From NCBI GenBank assembly GCA_963662705.2, contig OY759767.1, positions 992,001 through 1,056,000 of the forward strand: a stretch of DNA of 64,000 nucleotides, read 5' to 3'. The DNA is from JAPPHA01 sp963662705. Its GTDB lineage: Bacteria; Pseudomonadota; Alphaproteobacteria; Rhodobacterales; Rhodobacteraceae. The notes under the pieces were generated by a model, which saw only the letters and a program-made list of their open reading frames with translations, had not been told where the DNA came from and ran no database searches. Shown here piece by piece: positions 1 through 10,133 of this stretch (position 1 is its first letter; each line of letters begins with the position of its first letter). Both the position numbers and the translations under genes were made by a program.

Positions 1-2
1 GC

Positions 3-152
3 TCGGCGCCAACAAAGAGAGCATCTGGGGCAGGGGCTGCCGCGATCTATACCCTCGGTACCGGCGTGTCCTTCAAGGTTGGTTTCGGTGGCGGCAAGGA
101 CGGCAACGCCAAAACGAGCAGTTGGTCGGCCGGCCTGGCATTCAGCTTCTGA
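3..152 (+). CDS. C-terminal end of an outer-membrane beta-barrel-like protein (5' end outside window)
   Basis: Forty-nine codons are open from the window edge to a TGA at 150-152. The end is glycine-rich, alternates polar and hydrophobic residues, and finishes Gly-Leu-Ala-Phe-Ser-Phe; a terminal Phe is the usual recognition signal for outer-membrane barrel assembly. The next gene starts 42 bases downstream on the same strand and encodes a surface-type lipoprotein, so the two may form an operon. The family cannot be told from this piece; a porin, an autotransporter or another barrel is possible. Confidence 0.5.
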   Translation, partial: SAPTKRASGAGAAAIYTLGTGVSFKVGFGGGKDGNAKTSSWSAGLAFSF

Positions 153-194
153 CGCCACTTCACAAACGCCAAATCAAAGAAAGGCAAGAAAATC

Positions 195-1661
195 ATGAAA
201 ATGAAACTCAAAGAAACGGCGTTGAAATTCTCAACGCCCCTTGTGATCGTCGGGGCATTGTTCCTGGCGAGTTGTGGAGGCGGGGGCGGCGATGCTCCCC
301 CGGCGATGTCTGATGCCGAAAAGAAAGCAGCAATGGAGCGTACTGAGGCTGCGAACGCCATCAATGCGGCTAAAGCGGCGGCAGATGCACTGACCGCCAC
401 TTCCGATGCTGCGGCAGTCACGAACGTTGCAAACCTGATCGCGACGGCGAAGGAAGAAATCGCAGATCTTCCCGCAGCTTCACGGGCCGCAGAACTGGCA
501 AAACTCTCCGGGGCCGAAAACATTGTCGCCACTCAAAGAGAGCGTCTGAGATTGGCAGCCGAAGATGCAGACCGCGAGGGCAAAGCAGCGGAGGCGGAGA
601 AAAAGCTTAGGAATGCGAATGCGAAAAAGCTCTTCGGTTACCTTGGCGGTACTGGAGCGCATGTGACTTCAGCCGATGGCGTTGGCGGTTCCAGATATAC
701 TGCCACAGAAGCAGCAAAAGCTGTTGCCGGTACATTCATGAATTACAACACCAAGGAATTCATGGATAAAAATGCTACAGGCCAAGTCATTCATGTCTTG
801 CAATATGATAACAAAGGTCCTGGCAAACAAGTGCCTTTGACGGCGGATGTTACAGCCGATAATTTCGTCGCCAAGTCGATCAAGGCTTCCGTGTTTTCTT
901 CCAATGCACCCAAAAAGCACGCGACCACCGAAAACCTTTTCTCCACTCGCGGCACCTACAACGGGGCTTCAGGTCAGTACCGTTGTTCAGTGACGGGAAG
1001 CGACCAATCGTGTGTTTCCCGAGCTGCTGCCGGTGGAGGCATTCAACTCGGTGGTGGCGGGACTTGGGTTTTCGATCCAGATCCCGGGGCCATGCAGGCT
1101 ATGCCTGATGCAAACTACGCGACGTTTGGGTGGTGGCTCGACGAAGCCGCCGAGTCCGACGCGAAAAAGGCACGCTCGTTCTCGCACGTTACGCCCACTA
1201 CCGCCCTTACAGGTGTCGACGGAGTCACTGGGTCTGCGACCTACAATGGTATTGCCGTGGGTAAGGCTTCGGTGTATTCCCCGGTTGGAAACAACAATGT
1301 TTCGGGAGCCTTCACCGCAGATGCCGAATTGAAGGCAACCTTTGGTTCGAATGGGAAGCTTGGTGGTTCAATCACCGGGTTCGTGGTTGGCGGGCAAGCG
1401 CAGAACTGGTCAGTCAAGTTGAATGATCAGAGCTTCTCAGGCGCAGGCGTGACTAACGGTACAGGCGATGCCACGAAAACTGTCTGGACCATCGGTGGCG
1501 AAAAGGCTACGGCATCGGGTTCATGGAGTGCGACGATGTACGACAAAGGTGCGGATGTCGGTGGCTTGGCTGCTCAACCCAAAGGCGTTACCGGAGGCTT
1601 CAATTCCGACTACGGTTCCGTAGGAAGAATGGTCGGCGCTTTCGGCGCTGAAAAAGACTGA
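195..1661 (+). CDS. TbpB-like surface lipoprotein, probable Slam substrate
   Basis: The 488-residue product starts with a lipoprotein signal peptide ending Leu-Ala-Ser-Cys (lipid-bearing Cys27), followed by a run of five glycines. Residues about 35-150 are rich in Ala, Lys and Glu and look helical. The rest is a Gly/Thr/Ser-rich beta domain with the motifs GTYNGASG, FGWWLDEA and the ending GRMVGAFGAEKD, as in the C-terminal eight-strand barrels of TbpB-like lipoproteins. Known members bind host ligands and reach the cell surface through a Slam translocon; the ligand here is unknown. A Slam gene lies 0.8 kb downstream on the same strand, and a terminator follows this gene directly. Confidence 0.75.
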   Translation: MKMKLKETALKFSTPLVIVGALFLASCGGGGGDAPPAMSDAEKKAAMERTEAANAINAAKAAADALTATSDAAAVTNVANLIATAKEEIADLPAASRAAELAKLSGAENIVATQRERLRLAAEDADREGKAAEAEKKLRNANAKKLFGYLGGTGAHVTSADGVGGSRYTATEAAKAVAGTFMNYNTKEFMDKNATGQVIHVLQYDNKGPGKQVPLTADVTADNFVAKSIKASVFSSNAPKKHATTENLFSTRGTYNGASGQYRCSVTGSDQSCVSRAAAGGGIQLGGGGTWVFDPDPGAMQAMPDANYATFGWWLDEAAESDAKKARSFSHVTPTTALTGVDGVTGSATYNGIAVGKASVYSPVGNNNVSGAFTADAELKATFGSNGKLGGSITGFVVGGQAQNWSVKLNDQSFSGAGVTNGTGDATKTVWTIGGEKATASGSWSATMYDKGADVGGLAAQPKGVTGGFNSDYGSVGRMVGAFGAEKD

Positions 1662-1683
1662 CACTCCCTATGTCAATTGTGAG

Positions 1684-1709
1684 AAAAGGGCGGCTTTGGC
1701 CGCCCTTTT
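1684..1709 (+). terminator. Rho-independent terminator after the lipoprotein gene
   Basis: A GC-rich hairpin (AAAGGGCGGC, short loop, GCCGCCCTTTT) starts 22 bases after the lipoprotein stop codon and ends in a T run. It should end transcription before the Slam gene, which would then need its own promoter. Confidence 0.8.
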
Positions 1710-2478
1710 CATGTCGTAGTCGACTTACAGATTAGATTCGTTCCAAAACGCCGAGAGCAGGAATTCCCGGCGTTTGTTTCGACACGAGCTTCGGCTTGGT
1801 CACGCCTTCGATGTCTCCTAGTCAGCAAGGTTTTTTGAATGTCGTCAAGTCGAGGTTCCATGAGAAGGAATTGGGCATGTTTGGACTTGATAAACTCGGA
1901 CGCATTTTACCCCCGCAACCTCAACCATACTCTTCAGGACTTTCACCTCTTGAGCCGACGCAAACCAGGCGCGGCCTCTATCCCAGCTTGGCTTTTCTGA
2001 TAGAGCAGGCCAAGGAGTATCAGAAGACGCGCACCTTGAACGTGTGTTTGCGGCGCAAGGACTGGCGTGACTTCGAATGAGGGTTGTCGATCGCCATAAG
2101 ATTGGGCGACTGCCCTTAGGCTGTTGCGTCGTTGCAACAGTATGGCAAAACCTCCTCCGGGGTCTTGGCGGATCGGATTCGGGTTCAGAAGGTCGAGGCC
2201 TTCAAGCGTTTGCTTTTGTTAGGCGAGGAGGCTGTTGGTCCCTCGGCAAGGCGCCAATGTGGGAGGGCTTCGTAGGTGTCGGCGGTCAATTGCCCGGGCA
2301 TCCGCTCATTTTGGTCTTGTCGGGTTTGTTAAGTTCAGTATGAAATTCCCTTTTGATAACCCCCCTGTACCGTTCACGGCACATAGAACGCTGTCCATAG
2401 AGGCTGACATCCTCGAACCCATTGCCCAGGTTGGGGAAACAGCCGCAGGCCCCGAAACATTCCGAGGAGAGAACCCCG
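1710..2478. other. Intergenic stretch without a supported gene
   Basis: Short open frames exist on both strands (for example 1796-2080 and 2077-2343, plus strand), but none has a recognisable domain, a convincing ribosome-binding site or the composition of its neighbours. It may hold the Slam promoter. I see no clear element in it. Confidence 0.5.
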
Positions 2479-3903
2479 ATGCGCCATCTCGTTACCGTTC
2501 CTGCTTCCTTGGCCGCGATGGCTCTTCTCTGTCTTTGGGCCACGGCGCCCTGGAGCGCGGAGCACGTCCCGGACCCGTCGGTGGGAGACACTTCGGAAGT
2601 TCCGGCACCCGGCTCCGTCGAGAACGATCTGAATACGGCCGTGGCGCTGTTGTTCCAAGGCGACGTCGAAGGCGCGGTCGAAGTTGTCCGCCCGCATCTG
2701 CAGAGGGACCCAAGGGCCGCCGACCTGCTGTTCGAGGCCGGCCTGGCCATGGTGAACTCGGCAGAGACCATGCCTCCTTCCGAAGAAGCGACGCGCGAGG
2801 CCCTCCTGGACGCTTCCATAGCCGTTTTCCGGGCGATCCTTGCCGAGCATCCCGAGATTGTGCCGGTGCGCCTGGAGCTGGCCCGCGCCTTCTTTCTGCG
2901 GGGCCGAGACGGACTGGCAAGGCGGCACTTCGAGCTTGCCCTGGCCGCCAACCCGCCGGCGCCGGTGGTGGCCAACGTCAACCGCTTCTTGGCGGAGATT
3001 CAGGCCCGCAAGCGCTGGAGCGCATATTTCGGCATGGCGCTGGCGCCCGACACCAATATCGGCAGCGCCTCGGCCAGCGAAATCGTCATGGTCGACTTTG
3101 CCGGCCAGCTCCTGCCGTTCACGCTCGACGACGGCGGCGAGAAATCCGGCATCGGCCTTTCGATCTGGGCCGGCGGCGAGTACCAGGAACCGCTTGCGCC
3201 GAACTGGCGCCTTCGCGTGGGCGGAAACATCTTCCGGCGCGAATACGCGGGGAAGCAGTTCGACCGCATGGGGCTGGGCTTCCATGCCGGGCCCCGCTGG
3301 CTGATCGACCCGCGCACCGAAGCGAGCCTGTTGGTGACCTTCCGCCGGGAATGGCAGGGCGGCAGGCCTTCCAGCCGGAGCGCGGGTGTGCGGCTGGAAG
3401 CTTCCCGGCGGCTCACACCGCGCCTCTCGGGGCAGCTTGGCGCGTCCTGGAGCGAAAAGCGCAATGACGAGGGCACGCGCAGCGACGGATCGGTCACGGA
3501 CCTGTCCGCCGGCCTGACATTTGCCGTCAGCCCGACCCTGCAGGCGAATTTTCGCACCGGGTGGGAGCGCGCGCGGACCGAACGCGAAACCCTGCGCAAC
3601 CGGACACTCTCGACCTCGCTCGGGGCAAGCATTGCACTTCCGCGCGGTTTCAATGTTTCGGGAACACTGACCGGACGCTGGACCGACTACAAGGGTCCTG
3701 GAATTCCTCCGTCAAATGTCGTGGACGGATCGCCGCGCAAGGACATAACCAGGTCGATCCGTCTTGCGGTGCTCAAGCGTGACCTGACAATCGGAGGGTT
3801 CAGCCCGCAGTTTTCCGTCACGCACGAGCGGCGGGGCAGCAACGCGCAACAGGCCGATTACCGGCGCACCGGGGGCGAGATCAGTTTCGTGCGGCAATTC
3901 TGA
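2479..3903 (+). CDS. Slam, surface lipoprotein assembly modifier (outer-membrane translocon)
   Basis: The 474-residue product begins with a signal peptide (about residues 1-27). Residues about 50-170 are helical TPR-like repeats (motifs such as RLELARAFFLRGRDGLARRH). About 185-474 form a long beta barrel with repeated aromatic turns, ending ISFVRQF with a terminal Phe. This TPR-plus-barrel plan is that of Slam proteins (DUF560), which move lipoproteins such as TbpB across the outer membrane. The ATG at 2479 was chosen because GAGGAGA precedes it and the signal peptide starts there; an in-frame start at 2422 would add 19 unlikely residues. The lipoprotein at 195-1661 is the probable client. 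Confidence 0.85.
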   Translation: MRHLVTVPASLAAMALLCLWATAPWSAEHVPDPSVGDTSEVPAPGSVENDLNTAVALLFQGDVEGAVEVVRPHLQRDPRAADLLFEAGLAMVNSAETMPPSEEATREALLDASIAVFRAILAEHPEIVPVRLELARAFFLRGRDGLARRHFELALAANPPAPVVANVNRFLAEIQARKRWSAYFGMALAPDTNIGSASASEIVMVDFAGQLLPFTLDDGGEKSGIGLSIWAGGEYQEPLAPNWRLRVGGNIFRREYAGKQFDRMGLGFHAGPRWLIDPRTEASLLVTFRREWQGGRPSSRSAGVRLEASRRLTPRLSGQLGASWSEKRNDEGTRSDGSVTDLSAGLTFAVSPTLQANFRTGWERARTERETLRNRTLSTSLGASIALPRGFNVSGTLTGRWTDYKGPGIPPSNVVDGSPRKDITRSIRLAVLKRDLTIGGFSPQFSVTHERRGSNAQQADYRRTGGEISFVRQF

Positions 3904-3933
3904 AGGCGTCTGTCGGTTCGCCGGCCAACTGCT

Positions 3934-5502
3934 TCAGGAAGGCTCGGCCCTGACCTCAAGGAGATTCCTTGCCTCCCGTCCGCACGCCACGCCGACCAGG
4001 TGGACAGGTTCCCCGCGCTCGCGGTACTTCTCCGCATAACCCTTCTTCCGCATCTGCACGATCGCCGCATCCAGCGCAGCGGTCGCATCGCCTTCCCCCT
4101 CCGCCATTTTGAACTCCAGCACGAACACCTGCCCGCCCGTCAGCACCACTATGTCCGCACGCCCATGGCTCGATGCGTCCTCTGTCCGGACATCCACACC
4201 AATGGATCGGAAACACATGTGCAGGAGGCTCGCATACCAAGTTTCGTAGCGGGCGAGATCGCCGCTCGCGTGCCACTGGTAGGGAATTCCGGAAAGGTAT
4301 GAGCGGAACCGGTCGGCAAAACCCTCGAAGTCGTTGGCCTCGAGAAACGCACAGAGTTCCCGGCCCTGGCCCATCACCTCCACAACCGGCTTGCCCAGAT
4401 GCTGCAGCAATCCACGGTTCAGGCTGATCCGAACCTCGAGATTGGGATAGCCCAGCCTGTAGAGACTGTCGAAACCGACCCTCTGCTCTTCGGCGATGGT
4501 CAGGTAGCCGGTCTGGAACAGGAGCGCTTCGATTCCGATGTCGCCGACGTCGAACTTTGAGACAAGCGACATGTCGGCCATCCGGTTCTCCAGTTCCATC
4601 GGGCTGACACTCTTCTCCATCAGCGTCCGGAACAGGAAGGTCGGAGACCCGGTCTCGAACCAGTAGGGCCTGAACTCGCGGCTGTCGAACAGCAGCAGCA
4701 TGTCATAGGGATTGTAGACCTGCTTCCCGCCCCGCCAGTGATAGCCGTTGTACCAGGTCCGGATCTCCTCCCGGTCCAGCCCGTCAAGCTCTGGCCCAAA
4801 CACACGGTCGACATCATCTTCCGTGTAGCCGCAGATCGTGGCGTAGCGCGGATCGAGGCTGATGTCCCTCAGGTTGTTGAGGCCCGAGAACAGGCTGACC
4901 TTGGAGAACATGCTCACGCCGGTGACGAAGACGAAGCGGACATGACGGGCGCTGCCCTTGATGATGCCGTAGAACCCGCGCAGGTAGTCCCGGTTGGCCC
5001 TCGCGAGATCCGGGTCGTCGAGCACGTCCAGGATCGGCTTGTCGTACTCGTCCACGAGGACGGCCACGCGCTGTCCCGTAGCATGATGCAGATGATAAAG
5101 GACACTCTGCAGGCGCTCGGGCCCGGCACCGGAGGTGGATGCCGGATCAAGCCCTGCCGCGTGCTCGATGATCGCCAGCTGATTGAGGATGCTGCGCTCG
5201 AGGTCCCCCGGATCACTGTATTTCCCGTCGAAGCTCAACCGCACCACCGGATAACGGACAGACCAGTCCCAGTGCCCGTGGATGTCCAGGCCCCGGAACA
5301 GGGCTTCGTGGCCCTCGAACAGCATTCCCAACGTATCAAGCAGCAGGCTCTTGCCGAAACGGCGAGGACGGGACAGGAAGTAGTAATCGCTCTGGTCGAC
5401 CAGTTCCCGGATGAGTGGAGTCTTGTCGACGTAATAACTGTCTGTTTCCCGGAGTCTCCGAAACGACTGGATCCCGATCGGAAGGCGGCTGCGGCGGTTC
5501 AT
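3934..5502 (-). CDS. AAA-ATPase-like protein with C-terminal PD-(D/E)XK nuclease domain (DUF1703 type)
   Basis: The 522-residue product has the family's N-terminal signature YYVDKTPLIRELVD and the modified P-loop RPRRFGKSL at about residues 45-53, then a Walker-B-like VAVLVDEYDKPI near 150. The C-terminal part contains GGQVFVLEFKMAEG, the strand and Glu-x-Lys of a PD-(D/E)XK nuclease fold. Such genes are often multicopy in host-associated bacteria and of unclear role. The start at 5502 is preceded by GGAG at good spacing; an ATG at 5514 is an alternative. The gene lies between an intact and a decayed Slam gene, on the opposite strand. Confidence 0.85.
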   Translation of the reverse strand: MNRRSRLPIGIQSFRRLRETDSYYVDKTPLIRELVDQSDYYFLSRPRRFGKSLLLDTLGMLFEGHEALFRGLDIHGHWDWSVRYPVVRLSFDGKYSDPGDLERSILNQLAIIEHAAGLDPASTSGAGPERLQSVLYHLHHATGQRVAVLVDEYDKPILDVLDDPDLARANRDYLRGFYGIIKGSARHVRFVFVTGVSMFSKVSLFSGLNNLRDISLDPRYATICGYTEDDVDRVFGPELDGLDREEIRTWYNGYHWRGGKQVYNPYDMLLLFDSREFRPYWFETGSPTFLFRTLMEKSVSPMELENRMADMSLVSKFDVGDIGIEALLFQTGYLTIAEEQRVGFDSLYRLGYPNLEVRISLNRGLLQHLGKPVVEVMGQGRELCAFLEANDFEGFADRFRSYLSGIPYQWHASGDLARYETWYASLLHMCFRSIGVDVRTEDASSHGRADIVVLTGGQVFVLEFKMAEGEGDATAALDAAIVQMRKKGYAEKYRERGEPVHLVGVACGREARNLLEVRAEPS

Positions 5503-5734
5503 GCAACACTCCATGTTCCACGCGCCGAACTAGGGTGCTCCTTTGAGACACAGCCCAGGAAAACGGCTGACATCGCGTTCCTCGTTCTTTGCGAATACGC
5601 CACATTATACTCCATCTCTGTTTGCCGGGAAGACGTGCCCTTCCGTAAAACGCAGGAAACAGGATTTGATCGGTTCGACAAAGTGGATGCCGCCTTATCC
5701 GATTCGACGTCCGGGGCATCAAGCAGGCGGAGCA

Positions 5735-6776
5735 TGTCCGGACGTTCCGCATCGAACTTGCGCGGGCCTTCTTCCCAAAGGGGCGGGACAGTCGCAGAAG
5801 GCAGCATTTCGGAATGGTGCTTGCAGTCAGTCCGCCCACACCTGTCGTGATCGACATCGATTATCATCTGGCGATGATCCAGGCTCACAAGCGCTGGTGC
5901 GCGTGTTTCGGTATGGCAATTGCGCCCGACACCGACATCGGCGGCGCCTCGGCCAGCGAAGTCGTCATGTTCGACTTTGCCGGCCAGCTCCTGCCGTTCA
6001 CGCTCGACGACGGTGGCGAGAAATCCAGCATCGGCCTTTCGATCTGGGCCGGCGGCGAATACCAGGAACCGCTTGCGCCGAACTGGCGGCTTCGCGTGGG
6101 CGGCAGCATTTTCCGGCGCGAATACGCGGGGAAGCAGTTTGACCGCATGGGGCTGGGCTTCCATGCCGGGCCGCGCTGGCTGATCGATCCTCGCACCGAG
6201 GCGAGCCTGTTGTTGACCTTCCGCCGGGAATGGCAGGGCAGCAGGCCCTCCAGCCGGAGCGCGGGAGTGCGGTTGGAAGCTTCCCGGCGGTTCACTCCGC
6301 GCCTCTCGGGACAGCTTGGCGCGACATGGAGCAAAAAGCGCCATGACGAAAGCACGCGCAGTGACGGACCGGTCTCGGACCTGTCCGTCGGCCTGACGCT
6401 GTCCGGCCGCCCGACCTTGCAGGCGAACTTCCATACCGGGTGGGAGCGCGCGCGGACTGAGGCCGAAACTCTGCGCAACCGGACACTCTCGCTCGGGGCA
6501 AGAATCGCACTTCCGTGCGGTTTCAACGTCTCGGAAACGCTGACCGGGCGATTGACCGACTTCTAGGCTCCTGGAATTCCTCCGTCAAATGTCGTGGACG
6601 GCTCGCCGCGCAAGGATGTGACCCGGTCGATCCGTCTGTCGGTGCTCAAGCGTGACCTGACCATCCAGGGGTTCAGCCCGCAGTTTTCCGTCATTCTCGA
6701 GCGGCGTGTGCGCAACACGCAGCAGGCCGATTACCGGCGCACCGGGGGCGAGATCAGTTTCGTGCGGCAATTCTGA
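5735..6776 (+). pseudogene. Decayed second Slam gene (truncated start, one nonsense codon)
   Basis: From about 5735 the frame reads a Slam relative very close to the gene at 2479: RIELARAFF, then the whole barrel, ending ISFVRQF at 6776. The signal peptide and most TPR repeats are missing. Within the barrel a TAG at 6564-6566 replaces the AAG lysine codon of the intact copy (DYKGP becomes DF-stop-AP), after which the same frame continues to the natural end. Long nearly identical stretches indicate a fairly recent duplication. The nuclease gene at 3934-5502 separates the two copies. Confidence 0.85.
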
Positions 6777-6836
6777 GAAAACCTGGCGGTTTGGCGGCTG
6801 TGTCTCTCTCACCGTTACTTGGTTCGCAGGTCCCGG

Positions 6837-8157
6837 CTACGGTTCCCAATGCAACGTGACGTGGACACCAAAGTCGGCAGCCGCATGCCGCGATCCGTCG
6901 CCTTCCGAGATCGCGACTTCTATGGCCGTGCGTGGGGAGAGCCTGTACGCGCCGCCGAATCCCAACATGACGACCGGGCCGGCAAGCGGCGCCAGCTCCC
7001 CGGAGCGCAACACCTTGCGAACCGTGTTGCGCGACACGCCCATCGACTTCGCAATCGATCGAATGGACTTCCCTTGAACGTGCCACGCACGCCGAATCTT
7101 GCCGATTGTCTCCACTGACACCATCTCTTCTGCCTCGCTGAAAATGTTGCGAGGCAGTCGTTTCCATCGGATCAGGGGGGTGGGTCAATTTTGAACGCGA
7201 ATCACCCCAAAAGTGGGTCAATTTTGAACGCGATTCCACAAGAGCCGTTGTAAGGCGTGGAGTTGACATCCAGCTGAGCGGTCAGGGAAAGGCGATCCAG
7301 CAACGCCCATGTCACGCCAAGGCGGCCGAAGGCAATTACTCTTTCGCCGATTCCGGAAAGCGCTGCTGGCGGCGATGCGACTTGGATTCCCAAGGTTGAC
7401 CCGTAAGACCAGGCCCGTGTACCGCCGCCGCCTTGTCGGAACAACGGTCCGGAGGTCTCTGCCCAGATGGATGCCGAAAGATTGCCCGAGCCGGTGAGCG
7501 CGTCTTCGTTGCCGGTCGGGAATCTGACCGCACCGCGCAGGACCAGGCCGTCATTCTGCAGATAGTTCCGTTCAAGTTTTCGGCCAAGGCCGACCGTGAT
7601 GTCGCCAGGGGAGGAAACATTGTCATCCAGATCGGCAAGCGTTCTCCCGTTTCTGACATAGGTGAAAGCAAGGCGATTGTGGGGCGCGGTGTCGCGACCT
7701 CCCTGGGGCAGGCCGAAAAAGGAATGCCAGTTCCTGATGAACCCGTCGAACACCCCGCGTGTGTGCGAAACCACGGAAGCCTCGAAAAGGGCTTCCCAGC
7801 CATTGCTGAGACCATGCCTCAGAGCGACCGTCTGCCGGTAGGTTTGTCCGTGAGCATCTGCTCGCTCTCCGACCGCGCACTGGTCATGTGCGAAGCCATA
7901 TCTGACGACAAGGTGACCTTGGACACACCCGGCATGAGGATGCAAGTGCCATACGAAACCGGTACGCCATAGGCGAGATGAAACGGGTTCAGATTGACAG
8001 TTCGAAGAGGTGTCACGCCGTCGCAGGGTGCGTGTTCATTAGCCATGGTGAGCGATGGCAACGAAACCACATGCACCAGGACGCAGACGAGAACCAGAAT
8101 CCGCCAATACCCCGCCAACGGGACAGACAGTTCTCGTTTGTAACCGCTCACCCCCAT
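6837..8157 (-). pseudogene. DUF3187-family outer-membrane protein gene, frameshifted and interrupted by an IS21 remnant
   Basis: The 5' part (8157 to about 7850) encodes a signal peptide and the DUF3187-like start LRTVNLNPFHLAYGVPVSYG. The middle continues in another frame (about 7900-7234) with TYRQTVALRHGLSNGW and WHSFFGLPQGGRD. After an IS21 remnant the last part (about 6990-6837) carries GFGGAYRLSPRTAIEVAI and ends VTLHWEP. The three pieces add up to one barrel-type protein. At least one frameshift near 7870 and the insertion inactivate it. The function of DUF3187 proteins is not known. Confidence 0.65.
6992..7233 (-). mobile_element. IS21-family remnant: one end with two terminal repeats plus the first istA codons
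   Basis: Two direct 20-bp copies of TGGGTCAATTTTGAACGCGA lie at 7181-7200 and 7214-7233, the repeated ends typical of IS21 elements. Inside them, on the minus strand from 7124, about 44 codons match the IstA N-terminus (MVSVETIGKIRRAWHVQGKS, then a helix-turn-helix ending VRKVLRSGEL). The frame then runs straight into the C-terminal codons of the host DUF3187 gene, so the rest of the IS has been deleted. Confidence 0.75.
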
Positions 8158-8358
8158 TTTCAAGGTTGATGGATTTCTCGCACGGCGGCCGTCAATCTCC
8201 CGAAACGCTGCTGATGGTTGCCTCGACCCCCAACCTGCCATGGGTTTCGCCCGCTTCCTCGAACGCGACACGGACATGCGGACAACGGAAGTACCGTGCG
8301 GCCTTGCATCGCAGGTTTTCTGTCCCCCTGTTCCGGCAACAGTCCGCCCCTCGGGAAT

Positions 8359-9058
8359 TCAGCGTCGATTGTCCTTCCCAAACACCTCATCCAGGCTGTC
8401 GGCATCCAGAGTCCGGTCCAGCCAGGCATCGAGATCGTCGAGATTGCCCGCAACGATCCGGTCCCTGACTCTCGGCGGCAAGGGCCCAAACCGGCGCTCA
8501 AGAAGGCGTGTCAAACTCCGTGCCTCGCCCCGTTCCAATCCCTCGGCCCGACCCCGTTCCAATCCTTCGGCCCAGCCCCGTTCCAATCCTTCGGCCCGGC
8601 CCCGTTCCATCAATGCTTCCGCGATCGTGCCCACAAGGCCCTCCATTTCGTCGAAACCCGCCTCACGCAGGTTGGTGCGCAGAACCTCCAACTCCCCGTC
8701 AGGATGGGTCTGCAAGATATATTCAATGACCTGCTTCTGAAAGGTGGAATCCACGTCGGCCAGGCCACCGGCAACCAGCGTCAGGAACTCCACCGTCCGG
8801 CGTACGAGTGCGATCAAGGCAGCCCGGACTGCGGCGTCCCGCGACAGCTCCTCCGTTGGCAGCGCGGTCAGTGCCCGCACTATGAAGCGCGCGCCGGGCA
8901 GGAACACCAGTTCCCGTTCCTCGGTCGCGATCATCGCTTCCAGGCCCTCCGCAACGGACCAGCGGGTCGTGCCATGATAGAACACGACCGGAATGATCGG
9001 CGGAAGGGCACGGAGTCTGTCCGCGCGACCCTGTGCGTAGCGCGTCCAAATCCTTGTC
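8359..9058 (-). pseudogene. C-terminal half of a split Rpn-family (PD-(D/E)XK putative transposase) gene
   Basis: Reading minus from 9052, codons give RIWTRYAQGRADRLRALPPIIPVVFYHGT and run to a stop at 8359. PPIIPVVFYHG is a hallmark of Rpn/YhgA-type recombination-promoting nucleases. The C-terminal part has a 24-bp tandem repeat (about 8530-8615) encoding repeats of the type LERGRAEG, typical of this family. The N-terminal half lies at 13953-14353, on the far side of a 4.9-kb recombinase element. Removing that element restores one continuous frame. Confidence 0.85.
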
Positions 9059-9085
9059 TTATCGGAATGTTTTTCCTATCGGAAC
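9053..9085 (+). repeat. Left terminal inverted repeat of the RIT element
   Basis: This 33-bp sequence is the exact reverse complement of 13900-13932. It holds two direct copies of a TATCGGAA core (after CT and CC), spaced as expected for paired tyrosine-recombinase binding sites. Confidence 0.9.
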
Positions 9086-9125
9086 GTTTGGGTGTCGGTA
9101 GTTGACAATCCCTGTCTGGATCAGG

Positions 9126-10133
9126 TTACGACGATGACGTCTTGATCTTCGCGAGCGCGGCCAGGAGCTCGTCCTCCACACCTTCAAAACTTCCTGCAGA
9201 TATCTCGGGTTGCTTCTGTCTCGACTGGATCTTGAGCTTCTCGGCCGGATCGAGCCGCAAGTATGTCTCGGTGGTTTTCTGGTCCGCGTGGCCGAGCCAG
9301 GTGCTGACCTGACGAATGTCGTTGGTCGCCTCGAGAATGCGAAAGGCGCAGGCGTGTCGTAGCGTATGGAGAGCCACGGTCTTTTTGGCGATGGAAGGAA
9401 CAACCGTCGCGGCCGTGGCGACGTGAACTTCAACGCGCTTGGCGAAGCCCCGTGTAGTCATGCCTTTCCTGGAGGAACTGAGGAACAGGTGCTGGTCGGG
9501 TCCGTCCGGACGCACACCTATCCAGTTGTGCAGAGCTGCACTGGTGGCCTTCCACAGCGGCAGAACGCGGCGGCGACGGCCCTTGCCCATGACCCTGACC
9601 TGGTCGAGTTCGGGCTGGTTGAGATTGGCAAGGTGGAGGTTGACCAGTTCCGAGATCCGCAGTCCTGCGTCGTAGGCGAGATACAGCATTGCGTGATCCC
9701 GTATTCCAGTCCGGGTTACCCTGTTCGGGGCATCCAGGATGGCATTGACCTCGTCGGAGGTCAGATAGTCGAGCGTTACCTGATCGGTCTTCTTGGAGGG
9801 GATGGCGCTGACCTGGGCAGCATGGTCGACATACTGCGGATATTCGAAATCGAGGTAGAGGAAGAAGGCCTTGATCGCGGCCAGCCGCAGATTGCGCGTG
9901 GCGACGCTATTGTTTCGGGCAGTTTCGAGGTGTTCGAGGAAGGCGAGCAGGGTGCCGGTATCGAGGTTTGCGACTGTCAGCTTGCTGGGCCGGGTGCCGT
10001 GATGCCGGGCCGCGAAGACCAGGAGCAATTCGAGGGTCAAGGTATAGGCCCTGATGGTATGCTTGCTGGTACCGATCACGTGCGGCAGGTATTGGTGCAG
10101 GTATGTTGTGAGCGGTTTTGCAAGATCAGTCAT
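9126..10133 (-). CDS. Tyrosine recombinase, third gene of the RIT trio
   Basis: The 335-residue product has a SAM-like N-terminal core-binding domain (about 1-110) and a catalytic domain with the full set of residues: Arg159 in AGLRISEL, Lys184 in GKGRR, His256 and Arg259 in HTLRH, His282 in LGHADQKT and nucleophile Tyr291 in TETYLRL. It is thus likely active in DNA strand exchange. Its start overlaps the end of the upstream recombinase by 8 bases, implying translational coupling. Confidence 0.9.
   Translation of the reverse strand: MTDLAKPLTTYLHQYLPHVIGTSKHTIRAYTLTLELLLVFAARHHGTRPSKLTVANLDTGTLLAFLEHLETARNNSVATRNLRLAAIKAFFLYLDFEYPQYVDHAAQVSAIPSKKTDQVTLDYLTSDEVNAILDAPNRVTRTGIRDHAMLYLAYDAGLRISELVNLHLANLNQPELDQVRVMGKGRRRRVLPLWKATSAALHNWIGVRPDGPDQHLFLSSSRKGMTTRGFAKRVEVHVATAATVVPSIAKKTVALHTLRHACAFRILEATNDIRQVSTWLGHADQKTTETYLRLDPAEKLKIQSRQKQPEISAGSFEGVEDELLAALAKIKTSSS

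Noticed and set aside
2235..3467. Long alternative frame across the Slam gene
   Set aside because: It is an antiphase reading of a GC-rich gene; the Slam frame has the signal peptide, TPRs and barrel.
8530..8615. Short tandem repeats that could suggest a CRISPR array
   Set aside because: The 24-bp units are in frame and code for LERGRAEG-type repeats in the C-terminal part of the Rpn gene. There are no unique spacers.
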